Shown here one piece after another: positions 5,224-9,364 of a stretch of DNA of 9,364 bases (position 1 is its first letter; each line of letters starts with the position of its first letter). The translations under genes were made by a program, and so were the position numbers. The stretch comes from Candidatus Pacearchaeota archaeon (GTDB taxonomy: Archaea > Nanoarchaeota > Nanoarchaeia > Pacearchaeales > GW2011-AR1): NCBI GenBank assembly GCA_002690445.1, contig NZER01000175.1:1-9364 (forward strand), given 5' to 3'. The notes under the pieces were generated by a model. The model saw only the letters and a program-made list of their open reading frames with translations, ran no database searches and was not told the origin of the DNA.

Positions 5224-6194
5224 TGGGATACGGAATCGGTGGATATTTAAGTTTAGAAAAACAAAGTGCTTTTGGAACAGCTATTGAAAGTGCTCCTGTT
5301 TATATACCTTTTGTTTCAGAATCTTTAACTGAAAACAAAAATCTTTTGACAATAACTAATCTTAGAAATGTCTATGATAGTCCAAACGATTTACAAGGCA
5401 CAAACAATGTAACTGGCGATATAGTATTTGAGCCACACCCAATTTATTTAGGACATTTTTTAAGAGGGTGTATAACTGCTGGAACTGTATCATCAACATT
5501 ACAAACATCTGCATATTTGCACGAGTTTTTACCTGCACAAGCTGAATTTGCAGAAGATTGCACACTACCACCTTATACAATTACAATTTATAAAAATGTA
5601 GGAAGTTGCTATCAAATAACTGACGGATTAATTCACACACTAGGGATTGAAATGGTAGCTGGAGAAATTATAAAATGTACAGCAACAGTTCATGGTAGAG
5701 CTTATACAAAATCTTCAAAGAACACACCAAGCTACATTGCTGCCGACCCATTTACATGGAATCAGGTTTCTTTACAAGTTGGTGGAAGTGCAAACGGAGT
5801 TTTTGAAAGTGCAAATCTAACAATAACTAATCCAATAGACGGCATTATGGCTTTAAATGCTTCAACTAACGAAGCAAGATTACTCAGAAATGATTTTAGA
5901 ACAATAACAATAGACGGAGACCAGTCTTTTGAAAACCAAGCACAAGAAGCTAAGTTTAGAGACCAGTCATTACAGGCATTTAAATTTACTGTAACTGGAG
6001 ATACAGTAGTTGGAAATACAGGCGAATACAATCAGCTTACATTAGATATGCCAGATGTAAGATATACAACTTACGCATACCCAATAGGTGGTCCAGGAAG
6101 AATTACTGCTGCTTACGAAGCTAAAGCACAGTACGATACAACAAGTAGCTATGCTTTAAGAACAACTTTACAAAATACAGCTCAAAGTTATTAA
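5223..6194 (+). CDS. Major tail tube protein
   Basis: A 323-residue protein with the features of phage tail tube proteins: an N-terminal YLSLEKQSAFGTAI, followed by PVYIPFVSESL, then NNVTGDIVFEPHPIYLGHFL (about 62-81), where a domain strand leads into the 'G.l.' helix. The rest alternates Gly/Thr/Ser-rich strands, ending with RYTTYAYPIGGPGRITAAYE. Such proteins stack as hexamer rings to form the tube through which DNA passes. At 323 residues it is long for a simple siphophage tube, so an extra surface domain is possible. GAGG (5210-5213) lies 9 nt before the ATG. No sheath gene is present beside it, pointing to a non-contractile tail. Confidence 0.8.
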   Translation: MGYGIGGYLSLEKQSAFGTAIESAPVYIPFVSESLTENKNLLTITNLRNVYDSPNDLQGTNNVTGDIVFEPHPIYLGHFLRGCITAGTVSSTLQTSAYLHEFLPAQAEFAEDCTLPPYTITIYKNVGSCYQITDGLIHTLGIEMVAGEIIKCTATVHGRAYTKSSKNTPSYIAADPFTWNQVSLQVGGSANGVFESANLTITNPIDGIMALNASTNEARLLRNDFRTITIDGDQSFENQAQEAKFRDQSLQAFKFTVTGDTVVGNTGEYNQLTLDMPDVRYTTYAYPIGGPGRITAAYEAKAQYDTTSSYALRTTLQNTAQSY

Positions 6195-6214
6195 AAACAA
6201 AAAGGAGGAAACTC

Positions 6215-6493
6215 ATGAAGTTCAAGATTAAAGACAAAACATTAGTTGCTAACCCTGCAACTTTGCGTCAGATTCATACCCTTGAAAAGACAATAGGCAA
6301 TATCGCTAAATTAGGTGAAGAAGCTCCCTTTGAATCAATCATTAAAGTCATTGGAGTTGTTATAGACTCACAAGACCAAGAAGAAGGAATGACTCTTGAT
6401 TGGATTTTAGACAATTGTTCAATGGAAGACTTTGCGTCTCTTAACGAGGTGGTGTCGCATTTTTTAGGGGTCAGCCTACAAGAGACGGCATAG
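6215..6493 (+). CDS. Tail assembly chaperone, short form (lambda gpG analogue)
   Basis: A 92-residue protein between tube and tape measure genes, the place of the tail assembly chaperone. The sequence is mainly helical (LRQIHTLEKTIGNIAKL, FESIIKVIGVVIDS, WILDNCSMEDFASLNEVVSHFL). A very strong SD, AAAGGAGG (6201-6208), lies 6 nt before the ATG. Near its 3' end it carries the slippery heptamer T TTT TTA, so a fraction of ribosomes should make the long form ending at 6639. In lambda, the short and long forms bind the tape measure protein and guide tube assembly; neither is in the finished virion. The position and frameshift signal together make the call firm. Confidence 0.85.
   Translation: MKFKIKDKTLVANPATLRQIHTLEKTIGNIAKLGEEAPFESIIKVIGVVIDSQDQEEGMTLDWILDNCSMEDFASLNEVVSHFLGVSLQETA
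6446..6466 (+). promoter_or_regulatory. Programmed -1 frameshift site with upstream SD-like stimulator
   Basis: T TTT TTA (6460-6466) is in the correct phase for simultaneous -1 slippage (X XXY YYZ; codons TTT TTA in the zero frame). GAGGTG (6446-6451), which could pair with the end of 16S rRNA, ends 8 nt before it. This spacing is close to that of the stimulatory SD upstream of the E. coli dnaX slip site. I see no strong downstream stem-loop. After slippage the next codon is AGG at 6466-6468. Confidence 0.85.
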
Positions 6494-6639
6494 CACTCTT
6501 ACATCTAATTGATTATTTTGGTTATCAGTATGGTTGGTCTAAAGAAGAAGTCCAACAACTAACTCCTGATGAAATAAACAAACTGTATGGTATAATTCGT
6601 AAAAGAGAACGAAAAGGAGTAGTGAAAACTAAACTGTAA
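6466..6639 (+). CDS. Frameshift extension of the tail assembly chaperone (gpGT-like long form)
   Basis: Reading on in the -1 frame from 6466 gives 57 residues to the TAA at 6637-6639. The fusion is 84 + 57 = 141 residues from the ATG at 6215. The extension has the character of gpT-type domains: ALLHLIDYFGYQYGWSKEEV, then LTPDEINKLYGIIRKRE, which recalls the 'W...E...l...e' pattern of such domains. It fills the whole space between the short chaperone and the tape measure gene and has no good start codon of its own. In known phages the extension binds the tape measure and recruits tube protein. Confidence 0.8.
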   Translation, partial: RGQPTRDGIALLHLIDYFGYQYGWSKEEVQQLTPDEINKLYGIIRKRERKGVVKTKL

Positions 6640-6641
6640 TT

Positions 6642-8915
6642 ATGCCAGCTGGAAACGATATTAGAATAACAATGTCCTTGGGCTTTCAACAAATGGTCCA
6701 AGGTCTAGCTAAAGTTACAAAAGCTCTGGGTACACTCCAGAAAGAGCTAGATAAGAATACCAAGAGTCTTCAAAAAACATCAAAAGCGTTTGAAACACAC
6801 TCCAGAAAAGTCGCTAAGACTTCTAAGAAAAACAAGAAAAATGTTGAACAAGAAACTTCTGCCGTTGCTAAACTAGCAAAATCATATCAAAGACTAGCAA
6901 AAGGCGTAAAATCTTCTTTCACTCCATCAAAAGGAATGGAAAGAGGTGGTTTTCGTAAAGGAGGACAATTTGAATCTCCAGCATCAAGAATAAAAGGGCG
7001 ACAACCGTTTTCTGCGAGCTCAGAAGGGTTACAAAGATTTGCTACGGCACAAAACCAAGTGTTTAGTTCAACTATGAAAAATATAACAGCTAACTTTAGC
7101 CTAGGAAAAAGTTGGGCTTTTGCAAAACAAGCATTAGCTGCCTATTTAGGCGTAATGGCTATCAAAAAGTTAATGGCAGTAGCCGAAGCTGTACAAGAAA
7201 TCAATAACAGAATTAGAGTGACAATGACCTCCGAACAAATCAAAGGGGGAGATGTTAAAAAAGTCTTTAATGACTTATCTGAAGCTGCACTAGAAACTAG
7301 ACAACCATTTCAAGGTATGGCTGTTATGTATTCTAGGATTAGTCTGGCATCTAAAAACCTAAACATTAGCCAAAGCCAAGTTATGGAATCTACTAAACTC
7401 TTTAGTAAATTGTTAACAATACAAGGAGCAACGGCTCACGAAGCTCGTTCAGCTCTGTTGCAGTTTTCCCAATCTCTGCAAGCTGGTAAGTTAGCTGGTG
7501 ATGAATTTAGGTCTATATCTGAAGTGTTGCCAGGGATTCTTAGGCTCTTAGCAAAAGAAACTGGAGAGCCTATTGAAAGTTTAAAATCTTTAGCTGAACA
7601 AGGACAGTTAACACCTGACTTAATGTTAAGAGCTATTTTACGAGCAAAAGGCGATATCAATAGTGCTTTTAGTTTAACGGTTATGACAATAAACCAAGGT
7701 ATGAATATCTTACAAACTAGATTCTTACAGTTTGGACAAGCCTTCCTTGGTACAGAAGAAGGAGCATTGATATTAAACTCCGTTTTTAAAATCTTAGGCA
7801 AAACTATTCAAGTTTTAACAAGGATACTCCAAATCTTTATGCTGGCATTAAAAGCCGTTAGAACTGCGATAGAATTCACAATCGACACTTTTATGTTAGG
7901 AGTAAAAGGATTTGGAAAACTAGGTCAATTTTTGACTGGTCTAGGTGATGACGCTGAGGAATCTAGGAAAAGAATTGGGGCGTTAGGATATGAGTTTGAT
8001 GTGACCAGCGAAAAAGCTGAGGAGTTACGAAAAACAATAGAGAGAGGGGTATTTAAATCAACACACCCAGGACAAGATGTTCCAAAGGATTTACAGCCAA
8101 CAGAGAATGTAGGATTATCAGATGAAGATGCAAATGCAGCAATAAACAGAATAAAAGGTATGGACGCTGCCTATAAGAAATTTACAGCTGAGATAGTAGA
8201 TTCATCAAATAAAATGGGGAACGCTTGGAAAGAATTGTTTGTTGAAACAATGGCAGTCACAGCTCCAACAATGTTTGGAGACGCAGTTGCAGGAATGATA
8301 ATGGAAGGCGAAAGTCTAAAAGAAAGCATGACTAAAATCTGGAAAGATTTAGCTAAATCAGTTATCGCAGCAATAATGAAAATGATTGTACAAATGATAA
8401 TAATGCACACACTAATGGCTGCTCTTGGTATAGGAAGTCCAACTATGCTTAAAGGGTCTGGAGTTGCAGGATTCTTTGCTAACCCTATGAAAATGTTAGG
8501 TAAATGGTTTGGAGGTGGTGGAGCAGGAGGAGCTGGAGCTGCTGAAGGTGGTCCAAATCCATTAGGCACTTTAATACCAAGTGTTCTACCTAAGTCAGGT
8601 GGCATATTGAAAAAACTAGGTTTTGCAACAGGTGGTCCAATAGGAGCTGGACAATTATCAATGGTAGGAGAAGAAGGACCAGAGTTGTTTGTACCTAAGG
8701 CTGCTGGCAATATAATACCAAATGACCAACTTGGTGGACGACCTATGATAATACAAAGTCTCAACCTATTTCCTCATGCAAATATAGACCAAGCATTAAT
8801 GGATAAACCAATGGAATACTGGCTCGATGTAGCACAGACAAGAATACTTCCAGCTTTAAACACTTTAGGGCAATCAGGCTCAGTAACAAACTTAACTTTT
8901 GAGGAGGCTAGATAA
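6642..8915 (+). CDS. Tail tape measure protein
   Basis: A 757-residue protein. Residues 15-90 are lysine-rich and coiled-coil-like. Residues about 180-340 match the tape-measure N-terminal domain (TIGR02675 type), including LLQFSQSLQAGKLAGDEF (272-289) and SISEVLPGILRLL (291-303). Hydrophobic helices lie at about 160-182, 378-420 and 570-597. The stretch FGDAVAGMIMEGESLKESM...LAKSVIAAIM (545-579) resembles the C-terminal region of lambda gpH-family proteins. A glycine-rich linker follows (622-637), then VGEEGPELFVPKAAGNIIPN (675-694), a common tape-measure ending. By the usual rule of about 0.15 nm per residue the tail would be near 110 nm. I see no peptidoglycan hydrolase domain. The nearest SD (GGAG, 6616-6619) is too far away, so translation is probably coupled to the chaperone extension, which ends 2 nt upstream. 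Confidence 0.95.
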   Translation: MPAGNDIRITMSLGFQQMVQGLAKVTKALGTLQKELDKNTKSLQKTSKAFETHSRKVAKTSKKNKKNVEQETSAVAKLAKSYQRLAKGVKSSFTPSKGMERGGFRKGGQFESPASRIKGRQPFSASSEGLQRFATAQNQVFSSTMKNITANFSLGKSWAFAKQALAAYLGVMAIKKLMAVAEAVQEINNRIRVTMTSEQIKGGDVKKVFNDLSEAALETRQPFQGMAVMYSRISLASKNLNISQSQVMESTKLFSKLLTIQGATAHEARSALLQFSQSLQAGKLAGDEFRSISEVLPGILRLLAKETGEPIESLKSLAEQGQLTPDLMLRAILRAKGDINSAFSLTVMTINQGMNILQTRFLQFGQAFLGTEEGALILNSVFKILGKTIQVLTRILQIFMLALKAVRTAIEFTIDTFMLGVKGFGKLGQFLTGLGDDAEESRKRIGALGYEFDVTSEKAEELRKTIERGVFKSTHPGQDVPKDLQPTENVGLSDEDANAAINRIKGMDAAYKKFTAEIVDSSNKMGNAWKELFVETMAVTAPTMFGDAVAGMIMEGESLKESMTKIWKDLAKSVIAAIMKMIVQMIIMHTLMAALGIGSPTMLKGSGVAGFFANPMKMLGKWFGGGGAGGAGAAEGGPNPLGTLIPSVLPKSGGILKKLGFATGGPIGAGQLSMVGEEGPELFVPKAAGNIIPNDQLGGRPMIIQSLNLFPHANIDQALMDKPMEYWLDVAQTRILPALNTLGQSGSVTNLTFEEAR

Positions 8916-9292
8916 TGGGCAATATATTACTAGGTGTTCCTAACAGTAGTTACATAGAGTTGCAAAATGAAGCTGGTTATAGATTTCAATTTACTCTTAA
9001 TTTAAACAAACAAGATATTAGAACAAGAGGAGGAAACCTGTATACCTATATAACTCCTGCATCATCTTATAGACAATTTAGAATTCCTATGACATTTGTA
9101 AGTTCAAGCAAAAGAGCACAGGTCAACTCTTGGTTTGAAACGGGAACTGATTTGAGATTTATAGAAGACGATAGTTTCGCTAACTCATATTACTCAGTTA
9201 GAATAGTTGGCAAACAAGAGCCTTTTCAAACTTTTCATGTTCCTTATTTCAGAACATATTATGATGGGGAGATTGTTATTGAAACAACATAA
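8915..9292 (+). CDS. Distal tail / minor tail protein
   Basis: A 125-residue, beta-rich protein directly after the tape measure gene, where distal tail (Dit-type) or lambda gpM-type proteins are encoded. Residues about 44-85 show SYRQFRIPMTFVSSSKRAQ and NSWFETGTDLRF, the 'l.f..ls......l..ff..G....l' pattern of tail hub proteins. It ends FHVPYFRTYYDGEIVIE, like the closing 'y.GeI.lE' strand of such domains. It probably forms the ring at the tip of the tube to which host-binding proteins attach. GAGGAGG (8901-8907) is 7 nt upstream, and the ATG overlaps the tape measure stop (TAATG). It is short for a full Dit, which suggests only the hub domain. Confidence 0.6.
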   Translation: MGNILLGVPNSSYIELQNEAGYRFQFTLNLNKQDIRTRGGNLYTYITPASSYRQFRIPMTFVSSSKRAQVNSWFETGTDLRFIEDDSFANSYYSVRIVGKQEPFQTFHVPYFRTYYDGEIVIETT

Positions 9293-9306
9293 GGTAAAAT
9301 AGAAAG

Positions 9307-9364
9307 ATGGCACATATATACGATTCAGGAAGAAATTATATAGCAGTAGGAAGTGCAAATCTTG
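9307..9364 (+). CDS. Start of a tail tip gene, cut by the window end
   Basis: An ATG at 9307 opens a frame with no stop before the window end; 19 codons are present (MAHIYDSGRNYIAVGSANL). It lies 14 nt after the previous stop, with only a weak purine stretch (AGAAAG) before it. By position it should encode the next tail tip or baseplate protein, but too little is visible to assign a family. Confidence 0.5.
   Translation, partial: MAHIYDSGRNYIAVGSANL

Noticed and set aside
6642..8915. Peptidoglycan hydrolase domain in the tape measure protein
   Set aside because: No lysozyme, CHAP, M23 or transglycosylase motif is visible in the 757 residues.
1485..9292. Alternative genetic code with TGA as tryptophan
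   Set aside because: Tryptophan is written TGG throughout and the long genes have no in-frame TGA. The annotated genes happen to end only in TAA or TAG.

Overview
The window looks like part of the genome of a tailed bacteriophage (or a prophage) from a low-GC bacterial host. The right two thirds carry the head-tail connector and tail-building genes of a long, non-contractile-tailed phage in the usual order. No bacterial housekeeping gene, rRNA or tRNA is visible. Genes use the standard code: tryptophan is TGG, and no in-frame TGA occurs in the long genes. Most starts have strong Shine-Dalgarno (SD) sequences, for example before 6215, 8915, 2468 and 1386. The host cannot be named from the sequence.

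Layout. Positions 1-159 hold the end of a possible plus-strand gene. Positions 160-1197 contain no convincing gene but two unusual repeat fields. One is a cluster of ATACTTT/AAAGTAC inverted sites (343-823), the other a row of CAATAT repeats about 10 bp apart (947-1065). A minus-strand pair follows: a putative amidoligase (1485-2468) and a 62-residue protein (1198-1386). The amidoligase gene and its ribosome binding site sit inside a 27-bp inverted repeat. Positions 2511-3068 are a second gene-poor stretch, with recurring GACAATA and GTCTCTCG motifs and a nested hairpin. A small minus-strand gene with a TTG start (3069-3344) is divergent from the structural operon.

Structural operon (plus strand, 3428 to the window end). 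In order: a head-tail connector of DUF1320/Mu gp36 type, a virion-morphogenesis or tail-completion protein, a tail-terminator-like protein, a 64-residue protein, the major tail tube protein, a tail assembly chaperone pair made by -1 frameshifting at T TTT TTA, the tape measure protein, a distal-tail-like protein and the start of another gene. No sheath gene lies between terminator and tube, so the tail is probably flexible and non-contractile. Several junctions overlap as TAATG, which suggests coupled translation.

The most notable features are the amidoligase inside inverted repeats, the palindromic site array, and a complete frameshift signal including an SD-like stimulator. The amidoligase/62-residue unit, with its dense regulatory DNA, looks like an accessory (moron-type) region next to the structural genes. 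Its function is not known.
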